A stretch of 33,617 nucleotides of DNA, taken from Bacillota bacterium (lineage in GTDB: Bacteria > Bacillota > Bacilli > Alicyclobacillales > SLC66). This document shows positions 22,224 through 31,422 of this stretch, in pieces. Numbering within the stretch: the first letter of the stretch is position 1; each line of letters opens with the position of its first letter. Where the stretch lies: NCBI GenBank assembly GCA_026627155.1, contig JAPNUJ010000016.1:6427-40043 (forward strand), in the 5' to 3' direction. Made by a program: the position numbers and the translations under genes. The notes below the pieces were generated by a model. It was not told the DNA's origin. It searched no databases and saw only the letters and a program-made list of their open reading frames with translations.

Positions 22224-23501
22224 TCAGGCCAGTGCGCCGCTGACGCAGCGACCGCCCGCAAAGACAGCGCGCACGTGGTTAATGCCAAAGTGACTTAAGA
22301 TATACGCGGGATCCTCCACGCCAAAGACCACAAAATCCCCTCGCCGCCCGATCGCCAGGGCACCCGCCTGATCTCCACGCGCCACTGCACAGGCGGCATT
22401 GCGGGTCGCCGCGACAAAGACTTCCTCCGGCGTCATTCGGAGCGTCAGCAGCGCCAGACTCATCGTCAGCCCAAAGTTTTCCGATGGGGCCGACCCGGGA
22501 TTGTAGTCCGATGCGATCGCGACGGCCAACTGCGCCTCATCAATCATAAAACGCGCCCGGGCCGGAACCTTTTGCAGGTAGAACGAGGTGCCAGGCAGGC
22601 ACACCGCCACCACCCCGGCGTGCGCCATAGCGATCAACCCGGCGTCACTCGCCGCCAACAAGTGGTCTGCCGACACCGCTCCAAGCTGGGCCGCGAGTTC
22701 AGCACCGCCACACGAGACGATCTCGTCCGCATGCATCTTGAGTTTCATGCCACATGCTTGCCCCGCCAGCAAAATGGCGCGTCCCTCGTCGACGGAGAAG
22801 ACGCCTTGTTCAATAAACACGTCGACAAACTCCGCGCCTTCGACATGCAGCGCGGGGAGCATCGCAATGATTTCGGCGACGAAGGCTTCGCGATCGTGGC
22901 GGCGCTCCTGTGGCACGGCATGAGCCGGCAGGGCGGTATGAATCACCGTCTGCACCCCCGTCGCCGCAAGCTCTTTCGCCACTTGCAGTTGCTTGCGCTC
23001 CACGCAAAGGGCCATTCCGTACCCTGTCTTGGCCTCCACGGTCGTGACCCCGGACTTCAGGAGCCGGAGGGCACTCGTTCTGGCCTGACTGAGCAGCGCC
23101 GCCTCGGTAGCCGTCGCCGTGGCCTTCATCGTGCTGAGAATGCCGCCGCCTTGTTCGAGAATCTCAAGATAGCTGGCGCCCGCAAGGCGAAGTGGCACCT
23201 CATGGGCGCGCTGCCCGCCGTGAACGAGGTGCGTGTGGGGGTCAACGAAACCCGGACAGACGAATCCCCCCGCGGCATCGAGATGTAGGGTCGTCCTGTC
23301 AGCCCACTGACGAACGTCGCGAGCCGGGCCGACAGCCAGCACGACGCCCGACGCATCCAGCGCGATCGCGGCGTCGCGAATGGCTCCCACGGAGCGCATC
23401 GCCTCCTGCCCGCGGCGCGGGCGCGTCAAGTCTTCCCCTGGTTCGACCATCGTCCACAGCAAGCCGATATGATCGATCAAGGTGTGCGCAACATCTGCCA
23501 A
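22224..23501 (-). CDS. hutI: imidazolonepropionase
   Basis: Third step of histidine breakdown: hydrolyses 4-imidazolone-5-propanoate to N-formimino-L-glutamate. A metal-dependent amidohydrolase of 425 residues, with metal-binding FVDPHTHLVHGG, a TGYG substrate loop (VEAKTGYGM), KLKMHADEIVSCGGAEL with a metal His, SADHLL, and IASDYNPGSAPSENF with the catalytic/metal Asp. The start is TTG 23501 because GAGGGGG is eight bases upstream; no ATG or GTG fits. It lies 30 bases after hutU, one transcript. Downstream in the same orientation there are only the parS-like site and the phosphatase remnant. Confidence 0.95.
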   Translation of the reverse strand: MADVAHTLIDHIGLLWTMVEPGEDLTRPRRGQEAMRSVGAIRDAAIALDASGVVLAVGPARDVRQWADRTTLHLDAAGGFVCPGFVDPHTHLVHGGQRAHEVPLRLAGASYLEILEQGGGILSTMKATATATEAALLSQARTSALRLLKSGVTTVEAKTGYGMALCVERKQLQVAKELAATGVQTVIHTALPAHAVPQERRHDREAFVAEIIAMLPALHVEGAEFVDVFIEQGVFSVDEGRAILLAGQACGMKLKMHADEIVSCGGAELAAQLGAVSADHLLAASDAGLIAMAHAGVVAVCLPGTSFYLQKVPARARFMIDEAQLAVAIASDYNPGSAPSENFGLTMSLALLTLRMTPEEVFVAATRNAACAVARGDQAGALAIGRRGDFVVFGVEDPAYILSHFGINHVRAVFAGGRCVSGALA

Positions 23502-23531
23502 AGTCTGCGCCCCCTCTCTGGATCTGATGGC

Positions 23532-25244
23532 TCACTCGCGCTCCCACATGGGGATCCGCACTCCGCGTTCGCGGGCCACTTGCTCTGCGCGCTCATACCC
23601 CGCATCCACGTGGCGAATCACTCCCATGCCGGGATCCGTGGTGAGTACGCGTTCCAGCTTGCGACGTGCTCGCTCCGAACCATCCGCCACGACCACCATC
23701 CCGGCGTGAATCGAATACCCCATGCCCACGCCGCCCCCGTGATGCACCGAGATCCACGACCCCCCGGCAGCCGTGTTGAGAAGAGCGTTCAGAATCGGCC
23801 AATCCGCCACCGCATCGCTCCCGTCTTGCATCGCCTCTGTCTCGCGATTCGGTGATGCCACCGAACCGGAATCGAGGTGGTCGCGCCCGATTACGATGGG
23901 TGCCTTGATCTCCCCTGTGCGCACGAGTTCATTGAGGGCGAGGCCAAAGCGTGCCCGCTCGCCGTACCCAAGCCAACAGATACGTGCCGGCAACCCCTGA
24001 AACTGGACTTTCTCCTGCGCCTTTTGAATCCAGACCCGCAGGTGCTCATCGTCCGGAAACAGCTCGAGCACCAATCGATCCGCTCGGGCAATGTCAGCCG
24101 GGTCACCGGACAACGCCGCAAAGCGAAACGGACCCTTGCCCTCACAAAACAAGGGGCGAATATAGGCAGGAACAAAGCCCGGGAACGAGAAAGCATCGGT
24201 CACACCTTCATCTTTCGCGACTTGGCGGATGTTGTTGCCATAGTCAAAGACGATGGCCCCACGTCGCTTCATCTCGATCATCATCTGAACATGCGCAGCC
24301 ATACTGGCTTTCGCTAGCCGGATGTACGCGGCGGGGTCTTCCTCTCGCAACGTCGCCCCTTGCGACAGGGACAGCGACTCGGGCAGGTAGCCATAGAGCG
24401 GGTCATGTGCCGAAGTCTGGTCCGTCACAAAGTCCGGGGTAAGTCCGCGCCGAAGCAGTTCGCGATACACGTGAACGGCATTGTCCGCGACGGCGACCGA
24501 GAGGGGCTCGCGACGGGACACGGCGTCCTGGATCAGCGCAAGGGCCTCATCGAGCGTGTCGGCAGCGCGGTCAAGATACCCGGTTTCCAGGCGACGGGCG
24601 ATGCGGTGTGGATCCACTTCGGCAATGAGGGCGACTCCCCCGTTCATCGTGACGGCCAGAGGCTGTGCGCCGCCCATGCCGCCAAGACCCGCTGTCAGTG
24701 TCCAGGTTCCCGCCAGCGAACCGCCGCTGTGTTGTCTTGCCGCTTCTGCGAACGTCTCAAACGTCCCTTGCAGGATCCCTTGGGAGCCGATGTAGATCCA
24801 ACTGCCCGCCGTCATTTGACCGAACATCATGAGGCCCTTGCGGTCCAGTTCTTCAAAGTGATCCCAGGACGCCCACGCGGGCACGAGCAACGAGTTGGCC
24901 AGAAGCACCCGCGGGGCATCCTCATGCGTGCGAAACCGGCCTACCGGTTTGCCCGACTGGATGAGCAGCGTCTCATCGTCGTCAAGCGTCCGGAGCGCGC
25001 GCACGATCGCGGCAAACGCCTGCCAATTGCGCGCTGCCTTGCCCCGCCCGCCGTAGACGACGAGGTCTTCCGGGCGCTCCGCCACGTCAGGGTCCAAGTT
25101 GTTCATCAGCATGCGCAACGCCGCTTCCTGCTCCCATCCCTTACAGGTGCGCTCGGGTCCATGCGGCGCGCGCATGGGGTGCTGCGGGATCTCGTGTTGT
25201 CGCATGGCGCCTGCAGCCAGACGTTCCTCGTTCGAGATGCTCAT
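23532..25244 (-). CDS. hutU: urocanate hydratase
   Basis: Second step of histidine breakdown: NAD-dependent hydration of urocanate to imidazolone-propionate. 570 residues. Typical segments are [36 protein letters not shown], the NAD-binding [13 protein letters not shown], the [10 protein letters not shown] loop, and [20 protein letters not shown] near the C-terminus, together with [19 protein letters not shown] 25244 follows GGAGGGG. First gene of the leftward hutU-hutI unit, divergent from an M20 amidase and a HutF-like deiminase. No hutH (histidine ammonia-lyase) is in the window. Confidence 0.96.
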   Translation of the reverse strand: MSISNEERLAAGAMRQHEIPQHPMRAPHGPERTCKGWEQEAALRMLMNNLDPDVAERPEDLVVYGGRGKAARNWQAFAAIVRALRTLDDDETLLIQSGKPVGRFRTHEDAPRVLLANSLLVPAWASWDHFEELDRKGLMMFGQMTAGSWIYIGSQGILQGTFETFAEAARQHSGGSLAGTWTLTAGLGGMGGAQPLAVTMNGGVALIAEVDPHRIARRLETGYLDRAADTLDEALALIQDAVSRREPLSVAVADNAVHVYRELLRRGLTPDFVTDQTSAHDPLYGYLPESLSLSQGATLREEDPAAYIRLAKASMAAHVQMMIEMKRRGAIVFDYGNNIRQVAKDEGVTDAFSFPGFVPAYIRPLFCEGKGPFRFAALSGDPADIARADRLVLELFPDDEHLRVWIQKAQEKVQFQGLPARICWLGYGERARFGLALNELVRTGEIKAPIVIGRDHLDSGSVASPNRETEAMQDGSDAVADWPILNALLNTAAGGSWISVHHGGGVGMGYSIHAGMVVVADGSERARRKLERVLTTDPGMGVIRHVDAGYERAEQVARERGVRIPMWERE

Positions 25245-25356
25245 CGTAACCCCTCCGAAAACCCAGTGGTTTCATGACGACGTACCAGGTGGCGAACCTC
25301 CAGGCAAATGGTCTATGCTAGCAAAAGCGTACGACAATCGGCACCATTTCACAAGC

Positions 25357-25374
25357 GGCACGCCAGTTTGGCAC
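25357..25374. promoter_or_regulatory. repeat in the hutU/amidase divergent gap, possible operator
   Basis: A short inverted repeat GCCA-GTT-TGGC (25362-25372) within a GGCAC direct repeat lies midway in the 184-base gap between the divergent histidine genes. No convincing sigma-A promoter was found on either strand; a TATGCT at 25314 and TTGTGA with TACGCT on the minus strand are the best hints. Confidence 0.2.
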
Positions 25375-25428
25375 CGCGACCTGCAGCGCAGGGTCCACCG
25401 TGCCGTTCGCCGCAAAGGAGGGACCGTC

Positions 25429-26745
25429 ATCAGCCGTCCAGAGGCCACAATCAAGGCGACTTTCGATGCCACTGAGTTTGAGACCTGGTTCACCGCGATC
25501 TCAACCATCGGCGCCACGCGCGAAGGGGGCGTCCACCGCCCCTTTGGAAGTGACGAAGACAAGCGGGTTCGCGAGTGGCTGATCGCGACCGCCCGCACAC
25601 TCGATCTGCTCGTAAGCGTGGATGCCGCCGGGAACATCTGGGGGACGCTTCCAGGCCACAGTCCTGATCTCCCGGCTTTGATCGTAGGCTCGCACCACGA
25701 CTCCGTCCCACAGGGCGGGCGGTTTGACGGCCCGCTCGGCGTGCTGGCGGGTCTGTCCGTAGTCAGCGCCCTGACCCGCGCCGGGATCAAGCTACGTCAT
25801 CCACTCGGCTTTGTCTCGTTCACAGCTGAGGAACCGAACCCATTTGGCTTGTCCACGCTCGGGAGTCGCCTTGCCACTGACCGCTTGGAGCCCGCCATCG
25901 TGCACAGGGCCGTGGACGCGAGCGATCGCACGCTGCGGTCGGCGCTCGCAGCGGTTGGGGGCGACGTCGAGCGACTGGCCACCGCCAGAAAGACTGCCCG
26001 TGACATCGCCGCCTTTTTGGAGCTGCACATCGAACAAGGGCTACGTCTCCAGGACGCCGGAATTCCCGTCGGCGTCGTCACGGGCATTTGCGGCATCTAC
26101 CGCGAGCAGATTCGCGTCATCGGCGAAGCGAACCACGCGGGCACAACCCGCCTGCGCGACCGGCACGATGCCCTGTTGGCAGGAGCCGAACTGGCGCTGT
26201 GCGTCGAGGCAAGCGTCAGAGCCGAGCTGTCTGATGAGGTGATCGGGACCGTGGGCGCATTTGCGATTCAACCGGGAGCCACCAACATCATACCGGGGAG
26301 CTGCGATCTGGTGATGGAGTTGCGGGCAGGGACAGCGGCACAACGCACCCGGATGCTGGAGCGCATCGAGCATGCGGTCAGCGAGATGAGCGTACGCCGC
26401 GGCGTCCAAATCAAGCGCACCGTCGCTCTCGATCAGCCCGAACAGGCGATGGACTCGCTGGTTCAGGCGACGCTGACGGCATGCGCGAGTGCGCGCCGCA
26501 TCCCGACGCAACCTCTGTTTAGCATGGCCGGCCACGACGCCACCCATCTGGCCACCATCACCCGCGCCGGCATGCTCTTCGTTCCCAGTCTTGGCGGGCG
26601 CAGCCACTGCCCGGAGGAGGTGTCCCGTCCGCAAGACATCGAAGCCGCCATTCAGGTCCTGATCGACGCGGTCGTGGCCCTCGATCACCAACTGCACCGT
26701 TGCGCAGACGGTCGAACAGCTCGCCTACACGGAGAAATGGAGTGA
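25429..26745 (+). CDS. M20-family amidase (hydantoinase/carbamoylase type), possible N-formylglutamate deformylase
   Basis: Zinc aminoacylase-type enzyme that cleaves N-carbamoyl, N-formyl or ureido groups. Motifs: GSHHDSVPQGGRFDGPLGVL (metal His and Asp), TAEEPNPFG (catalytic Glu pair), LELHIEQG (metal His), GHDATHL, and GRSHCPEEVS (metal His). The 438-residue length fits the family. The start is unusual: AAAGGAGG (25414-25421) is seven bases before an in-frame ATC at 25429, no ATG, GTG or TTG is in frame nearby, and the next candidate ATG (25315) has no ribosome site and would add 38 unrelated residues. From context, divergent from hutU-hutI and upstream of a HutF-like gene, the natural substrate is inferred to be N-formyl-L-glutamate, replacing HutG. 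Allantoate or N-carbamoyl-amino-acid hydrolase are alternatives. Confidence 0.75.
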   Translation: MSRPEATIKATFDATEFETWFTAISTIGATREGGVHRPFGSDEDKRVREWLIATARTLDLLVSVDAAGNIWGTLPGHSPDLPALIVGSHHDSVPQGGRFDGPLGVLAGLSVVSALTRAGIKLRHPLGFVSFTAEEPNPFGLSTLGSRLATDRLEPAIVHRAVDASDRTLRSALAAVGGDVERLATARKTARDIAAFLELHIEQGLRLQDAGIPVGVVTGICGIYREQIRVIGEANHAGTTRLRDRHDALLAGAELALCVEASVRAELSDEVIGTVGAFAIQPGATNIIPGSCDLVMELRAGTAAQRTRMLERIEHAVSEMSVRRGVQIKRTVALDQPEQAMDSLVQATLTACASARRIPTQPLFSMAGHDATHLATITRAGMLFVPSLGGRSHCPEEVSRPQDIEAAIQVLIDAVVALDHQLHRCADGRTARLHGEME

Positions 26746-26750
26746 GCGTC

Positions 26751-28070
26751 ATGCCCGAACTGTATACCCCCTTGTGCATTCAAGACGCGCATGGGCTTCA
26801 CGTCAATACAGGCGTCCTCGTCGAGGACGGACTGATTGTGGCCATGGGACCGATCGCCGAGATGAGCTCCAAGCACCCCGGCGCACAGCGCGTGGACTGG
26901 TCGAACTTCGCCATGATCCCCGGGGGAATCAACGCGCACAATCACTCGTTTCAAAGCCTGCTGCGCGGGATCGCCACGGATGAGCCGTTTCTCACGTGGC
27001 GCGATCAAGCGTTGTACCGCTATTCTCCGCGCCTCGACGCCGAAGCGCTTTACGCCGGCGCGCTTCTGGCGTTCGGTGAGATGCTCACCTGCGGGGCCAC
27101 CACCGTCGCCGATTTTTTTTACATTCACGCGGGCCACAACGATAACGACCGCGCGATCATCGCAGCCGCCCGCGACCTCGGAATGCGCATCGTGCTGGCC
27201 CGTACGATGTACGACTGGTCGGGCGCACCGCAAACCTACAGAGAGTCGGTAGAGCAAGCGGTGGCCAACACGCGCGCGCTTGCGCTTGAATTCAGAGGCG
27301 ATCCATTTGTCGACGTTCATCCGGCGCCACACAGTCCCCATGCGGCCTCGCCCGCGATGATTCAAGCCGGGCACCGTTTGGCGCAGGAACTCGATACGCC
27401 CTTTCACATCCATGTGGCCGAGGAGATGTTCGAGGTCGAGGAGACCTTGCGCGATCACGCCCTGCGTCCCGTTCACTACCTTGACAGCTTGGGTGTCGTG
27501 GATGAACGCATGATCGCGATTCACCTAGTTTGGCTGGAACAAGAGGAGATCGCGTTACTCGGCTCGCGTCGGGCGGGGCTCGCCTACTGCCCGTCGTCCA
27601 ACATGTTTCTGGCCGATGGCGTCACGCGCCTGCCTGACTTGCGAAGGGCCGGCGTACGCGTGGGACTGGGAACAGACGGTGCCTGTTCCAATAACCGCAC
27701 CTCCGTCTTTGAGGAGATGCGCATGGCGGCCCTGTTGCAAAAGGTCTCACGCCTCGACGCGACATGCATCAGCGCCGCGGACACATTTGCCATGGGCACG
27801 GCCGACGGCGCCGATTTGTTGAGATTAAAGACGGGGCGGATCGCGCCCGGGTACGCTGCTGACTTTGTGGGCCTCGACACGGGTCATCTCACTTTACAGC
27901 CTTTCGCGCCAGAACTCCTGCGCGCCCACATCGTCTACGGGATGCAGCCCGACGCCATTGCGCGGGTCGTCATCGCGGGGCGCGAGATTGTGCGCGATGG
28001 CCAGATCCTCACGGTACCGCAATCCCGCATCCGCTACCTGGTGGATGAAGCGATGCGAAGAATCCGATGA
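26751..28070 (+). CDS. amidohydrolase, HutF-like (probable formimidoylglutamate deiminase)
   Basis: 439-residue metal-dependent deaminase of the TrzN/HutF/SAH-deaminase superfamily. Metal ligands are H63 and H65 in NAHNHSFQS, His in FHIHVAEEMFEVEE, His in IAIHLVWLEQEE, and Asp in LGTDGACSNNRTSVFEEM. The H-N-H-S-F-Q run and the nearby FLTWRDQALY and TTVADFFYIHAG recall HutF (HSHAFQ, FWTWR, EFHYVHH), which turns N-formimino-L-glutamate into N-formyl-L-glutamate and ammonia. ATG 26751 has GGAGTGA upstream, overlapping the end of the amidase gene. Its position beside hutU/hutI supports that role. The sequence also resembles purine or S-adenosylhomocysteine deaminases, so the substrate is inferred, not shown. 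Confidence 0.7.
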   Translation: MPELYTPLCIQDAHGLHVNTGVLVEDGLIVAMGPIAEMSSKHPGAQRVDWSNFAMIPGGINAHNHSFQSLLRGIATDEPFLTWRDQALYRYSPRLDAEALYAGALLAFGEMLTCGATTVADFFYIHAGHNDNDRAIIAAARDLGMRIVLARTMYDWSGAPQTYRESVEQAVANTRALALEFRGDPFVDVHPAPHSPHAASPAMIQAGHRLAQELDTPFHIHVAEEMFEVEETLRDHALRPVHYLDSLGVVDERMIAIHLVWLEQEEIALLGSRRAGLAYCPSSNMFLADGVTRLPDLRRAGVRVGLGTDGACSNNRTSVFEEMRMAALLQKVSRLDATCISAADTFAMGTADGADLLRLKTGRIAPGYAADFVGLDTGHLTLQPFAPELLRAHIVYGMQPDAIARVVIAGREIVRDGQILTVPQSRIRYLVDEAMRRIR

Positions 28071-28882
28071 TCGTGACCTACTTCCGTCATCCTGTGACGC
28101 TCTGGGCCGCCGCCGTGCCCGTTCTCGAGGGAATCGCGCTGCATCTGATCGAGACCGTCCTTTGCTTTGTCTTGACCCGTCTCGCGATTGTCATCGCAGA
28201 GCGCATCGTGCGTCACTCGCTCCATGCTCGCGCCATGCGCCTTGGCGACCGTCGCCGCGACACCTTGTACTCTCTGTTCGAGAATGTGATTCGCTACACG
28301 TTTTACTTCATCTTCGTGTTGGTCGCGCTGTCCACGTTCGGGGTGCATATCGTCGCGCTCCTGGCGGGTGCGGGGATTGTCGGCTTGGCCGTCGCATTCG
28401 GCGCCCAGGGCCTGATCAAAGATGTGTTGACGGGGTTGTTCATCCTGTTCGAGGACCAGTACGGTGTGGGCGATTCGGTGCAGATCAATGGTTTCACGGG
28501 GACGGTGACAACGATCGGACTCCGGCTGACGCGGATTCGTGCCGCAACGGGCGAGGTCGCGGCCATCCCAAACGGGCAGATCAGCGAGGTAATCAACTAT
28601 TCCGTGTGCAATTCTGTGGCCATCATCGATGTCAGCATCCACTACGACGCGGATGTGGACCAGGCGTGCTCCTTGCTGTCTCGTGTGATGGAAGACATGC
28701 GCAGTACAACACCGGCCATGGTCGGCGCGGTTCACGTGCTCGGCGTGCAGTCGATCCAGGGAACAGCCGTACTGCTGCGCGTGACGGCGGAGTGTCAGCC
28801 GAACGCCGCGGCCGCCGTGGTGCGCGAGGCACAACGGCGGATCAAGGTGGCCTTCGCCCACGCGGGGATCAAGGTGCTGTGA
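28067..28882 (+). CDS. small-conductance mechanosensitive channel (MscS family)
   Basis: 271-residue membrane protein. Two N-terminal helices are followed by the pore helix with the Gly/Ala pattern LLAGAGIVGLAVAFGAQGLIKD. The beta domain then opens LFILFEDQYGVGDSVQING and FTGTVTTIGLRLTRI, typical of MscS, and ends with an alpha/beta C-terminal region. Such channels open under membrane tension and release solutes after hypo-osmotic shock; it is the short YkuT-like kind. ATG 28067 overlaps the stop of the HutF-like gene (ATGA), so the two are cotranscribed and probably coupled. Whether this links to histidine catabolism or is chance is unknown. Confidence 0.92.
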   Translation: MIVTYFRHPVTLWAAAVPVLEGIALHLIETVLCFVLTRLAIVIAERIVRHSLHARAMRLGDRRRDTLYSLFENVIRYTFYFIFVLVALSTFGVHIVALLAGAGIVGLAVAFGAQGLIKDVLTGLFILFEDQYGVGDSVQINGFTGTVTTIGLRLTRIRAATGEVAAIPNGQISEVINYSVCNSVAIIDVSIHYDADVDQACSLLSRVMEDMRSTTPAMVGAVHVLGVQSIQGTAVLLRVTAECQPNAAAAVVREAQRRIKVAFAHAGIKVL

Positions 28883-29007
28883 GGGCACCGCAACCCCTGA
28901 CCGGGGGCGGAGTCTGCTGTGCACGTATCCCCGCATCAGACCCCGAGGTCACGTCGACTGTGCCCCACCGCCTCCATACAGCCAGGGGGACGCGCCTGGG
29001 CCTAAGA

Positions 29008-29817
29008 TCAGGGATACTGGCACGCGCTATCCGCGTGGGCAAGCGCCCTCGACCAGATCGCGTCGGCGTTGGCCACACACCGGGCGGCCGCATCTGCCAA
29101 TCCCCACTCCTCGCAGACCCGTTCATAGGCGGCACGGATTCCCGGTGGTCGGGAGACCGCATTGTGTGCGTCGCTAGCGATGATGTGAATGCATCCGGCC
29201 GTCAGCCACGTGCGTGAAAGACGCTCTGCGGAAGGTCCGAAGCGACCGAGTATAGACCCTGTCGTCAACTGTAGCCAAGCGCCTTCGCGAAGCACTTCAT
29301 CAACCAAAGATGGATGATACTGAAGTTCGTCGTAACGCTCGGGATGCGCAAGCACCACTTGCGTTCCGGCCTCATGCAAGGCGGCGACGGTGGTTCCCGC
29401 ATCCTCAGGCCATGATGTGAACGGAAACTCAAGCAAGACGTAATCCGGGCGTTCGTAGGCTCCGAACCCGAGTGCTGCGCCGCTGCGAAGGCGTTGCAGA
29501 TCAATCGAGCTGACGTTGGCTTTGGCACCCGTCGCCGCAACCTGACAGGAGGCTGCAACGACAGCGTGGTGGACCTCCATCGCTGGCAGCACCATGAGGT
29601 CGATGTCTTCAGCCAGAAGTCGGGCTTGCAGTGCGCGCGTCGACTCGCGCACGACGGCGGGGTCGACATGATAGGTCGAGGTATAGCCGTGCGGCGTGGC
29701 AAACATCCGCGTGGTGCCTGCGGCCACGGCCATTCGTGCCATAACCAGTGCGTCTTCCATGGTGCGGGCGCCATCATCGACGCCCGGCAAGATATGAGTG
29801 TGGCAGTCCACAAACAT
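29008..29817 (-). CDS. CpsB/YwqE-type tyrosine-protein phosphatase (PHP domain)
   Basis: Manganese-dependent phosphatase of the PHP superfamily that removes phosphate from bacterial tyrosine kinases or their targets in capsule and polysaccharide control. Metal motifs: DCHTHILPGVDDGA at the N-terminus, ATPHGYTSTYH, AMEVHH, VVLAHPERYDEL and IIASDAHNA. The 269-residue length is normal. Start ATG 29817 opens directly into MFVDCHTHILPG, as in relatives. The matching kinase (CpsD/YwqD) and its modulator are not in the window, so it is an orphan here. It is divergent from gluQ. Confidence 0.88.
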   Translation of the reverse strand: MFVDCHTHILPGVDDGARTMEDALVMARMAVAAGTTRMFATPHGYTSTYHVDPAVVRESTRALQARLLAEDIDLMVLPAMEVHHAVVAASCQVAATGAKANVSSIDLQRLRSGAALGFGAYERPDYVLLEFPFTSWPEDAGTTVAALHEAGTQVVLAHPERYDELQYHPSLVDEVLREGAWLQLTTGSILGRFGPSAERLSRTWLTAGCIHIIASDAHNAVSRPPGIRAAYERVCEEWGLADAAARCVANADAIWSRALAHADSACQYP

Positions 29818-29861
29818 CGCCGCAAAACAACCTTTCTTGGCCCGAGAGCCCTTCTCGTTGC

Positions 29862-29867
29862 TATAGT
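29862..29867 (+). promoter_or_regulatory. candidate -10 of the gluQ promoter
   Basis: TATAGT lies 33 bases before the gluQ start; the only -35-like hexamer, TTGGCC (29837-29842), is 19 bases away, longer than ideal. A strong AAGGAGGTCACTTTT ribosome site follows. Confidence 0.35.
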
Positions 29868-29899
29868 ACCACAGGACATGTCACAAGGAGGTCACTTTT

Positions 29900-30868
29900 A
29901 TGGATCGCGGACGTTTTGCACCAACCCCTTCCGGGTCGATGCACCTCGGCAACGCCATGACCGCGCTGCTCGCGTGGCTGCAAATGCGCCGACTCGGCGG
30001 CGCGATGGTGCTTCGCATCGAAGACCTCGACCTCGCGCGGTCGCGTCCCTTCTGGCGCGATCAGATCCTGACCGACCTGCGCTGGCTGGGTCTTGACTGG
30101 GATGAGGGACCGGACTGTGGCGGTCCATTTGCACCTTACCTGCAAAGCGAGCGCCAGGAACGCTATCGGCACGCATTGCAGACGTTGCATCAAGCCGGCC
30201 TCTTGTATCCTTGTTACTGCAGCCGCAAAGACCTGCAGTCCATCGGGCGGGCGCCACACGGGCTGATCGCTGAAGGTCCGGCCTACCCGGGAACTTGCGC
30301 CGATCTCACTGACCAGGAACAACGCGTTCGGCAAAGGCTCAAGTCACCGGCCCTGCGTTTTCGCTTGCCTGACACAGACGGCGAAGTCGACGACGCACTC
30401 TGCGGAGCCGTCCAGTACCCTGCCCGACATGGCGGCGACTTTGTCGTTCAGCGTGCAGATGGTGTCATCAGCTACCAGTTAGCCGTTGTAGTGGATGACG
30501 CGGCCATGGACATCACGCATGTGCTGCGCGGTCGCGATCTCCTCGACTCGACGTGGCGTCAGGTACACCTGTACAAGGCGCTGGGTCTACGATCCCCCGC
30601 CTTCGCTCACTCACCTCTCGTCACGTCGACGGATGGGGCCCGCCTGTCCAAAAGCGACGGATCGCGCTCCCTGTCCGCGCTGCGTCAATCCGGAGTCCAA
30701 TCCGAAACCATCATTGGGGCGCTCGCCGCCGCGTGCGGGCTGATCGACAGACCCGAGGCGACATCCCCCGTCGATCTGATCCATTCGTTTTCGCTCGAAA
30801 AAATCAAACAAAACAACGCCATCGTCACGTCAATTCCGAGTGACGGTGGCCACCCACTCCCGCTGTAG
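29900..30868 (+). CDS. gluQ: glutamyl-Q tRNA(Asp) synthetase
   Basis: Attaches glutamate to queuosine at position 34 of tRNA(Asp). It is a class I synthetase catalytic domain without the anticodon-binding part, 322 residues against about 480 in GltX. The HIGH motif is SMHLGN (13-18), after RFAPTPSG; the KMSKS motif is LSKS (249-252). Zinc ligands are C105, C107, Y129 and C133 (CYCSRKDL and AYPGTC). ATG 29900 follows a perfect AAGGAGGT. The 3' end overlaps the convergent acetyltransferase gene by 39 bases. In many bacteria gluQ sits by dksA; here it does not. Presence implies queuosine in tRNA. Confidence 0.92.
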   Translation: MDRGRFAPTPSGSMHLGNAMTALLAWLQMRRLGGAMVLRIEDLDLARSRPFWRDQILTDLRWLGLDWDEGPDCGGPFAPYLQSERQERYRHALQTLHQAGLLYPCYCSRKDLQSIGRAPHGLIAEGPAYPGTCADLTDQEQRVRQRLKSPALRFRLPDTDGEVDDALCGAVQYPARHGGDFVVQRADGVISYQLAVVVDDAAMDITHVLRGRDLLDSTWRQVHLYKALGLRSPAFAHSPLVTSTDGARLSKSDGSRSLSALRQSGVQSETIIGALAAACGLIDRPEATSPVDLIHSFSLEKIKQNNAIVTSIPSDGGHPLPL

Positions 30869-31387
30869 CAGACCATACAAGAACATGTCCTGGGTCGCAC
30901 CGTCGCGCATCAGGAACTCGCGGTAGACCCCTTCTTTCACAAATCCGAAACGTTCGTAGAGGCGAATGGCCGCCTCATTGTCGGCGAACACGGTCAGTGA
31001 GACACGCCGTAAATTCAATTCCCCAAACGCATAGCGAAGAAGCATATGAAGCGTTTCCCTGCCGAAGCCACATCGCCGCCGCGTCGGATCTCCGATGCCA
31101 AGGGTCAACCAGCAGGTACCCTGATTCCAAAGCACACCATCGAGTTCCGCGATCCCGATCACTTGCTCATCATCGAGGAGTCGCACGGCAAATGAGAAAG
31201 CATCCGAGGTGTCACGCTTCTGTGCAATGACGTCGCGCCACTGCTCAGCGCTCTTCGGTTTTGCCGCAAGCGCGTCAAACATTCGCAAGAACTCCCCATC
31301 TTGTGACCAGCGCGCCAACTCGACAGCGTCCTCGTCTGTGAATGCAGTCAAGCGCACCGACGCACCCCGCAGGAGTGGATCCCTCAA
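30830..31387 (-). CDS. GNAT-family N-acetyltransferase (RimJ/RimL-like)
   Basis: 185-residue acetyl-CoA-dependent transferase. The acetyl-CoA pyrophosphate loop is RRRCGFGRETLHML (the R/Q-x-x-G-x-G/A motif), preceded by TCWLTLGIGD and followed by LNLRRVSLTVFADNEAAIRLYERFGFVKEGVYRE, the conserved C-terminal hairpin. N-terminal LLRGASVRLTAF is the RimL-type opening. The start is TTG 31387, since GAGGAGG lies eight bases before it; the in-frame ATG at 31423 would overlap the upstream gene and has no site. Substrate unknown; relatives acetylate ribosomal protein N-termini, sugars or antibiotics. 36 bases downstream of the reductase fusion. Confidence 0.88.
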   Translation of the reverse strand: MRDPLLRGASVRLTAFTDEDAVELARWSQDGEFLRMFDALAAKPKSAEQWRDVIAQKRDTSDAFSFAVRLLDDEQVIGIAELDGVLWNQGTCWLTLGIGDPTRRRCGFGRETLHMLLRYAFGELNLRRVSLTVFADNEAAIRLYERFGFVKEGVYREFLMRDGATQDMFLYGLLQREWVATVTRN

Positions 31388-31422
31388 GCCATAGTCCTCC
31401 TCATGACGCACTCGACTTTGCA

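Noticed and set aside
27865-29217. Plus-strand frame of 450 codons running through the HutF-like and MscS genes
   Set aside because: Arg/Cys-rich shadow frame overlapping two well-supported genes in another frame.
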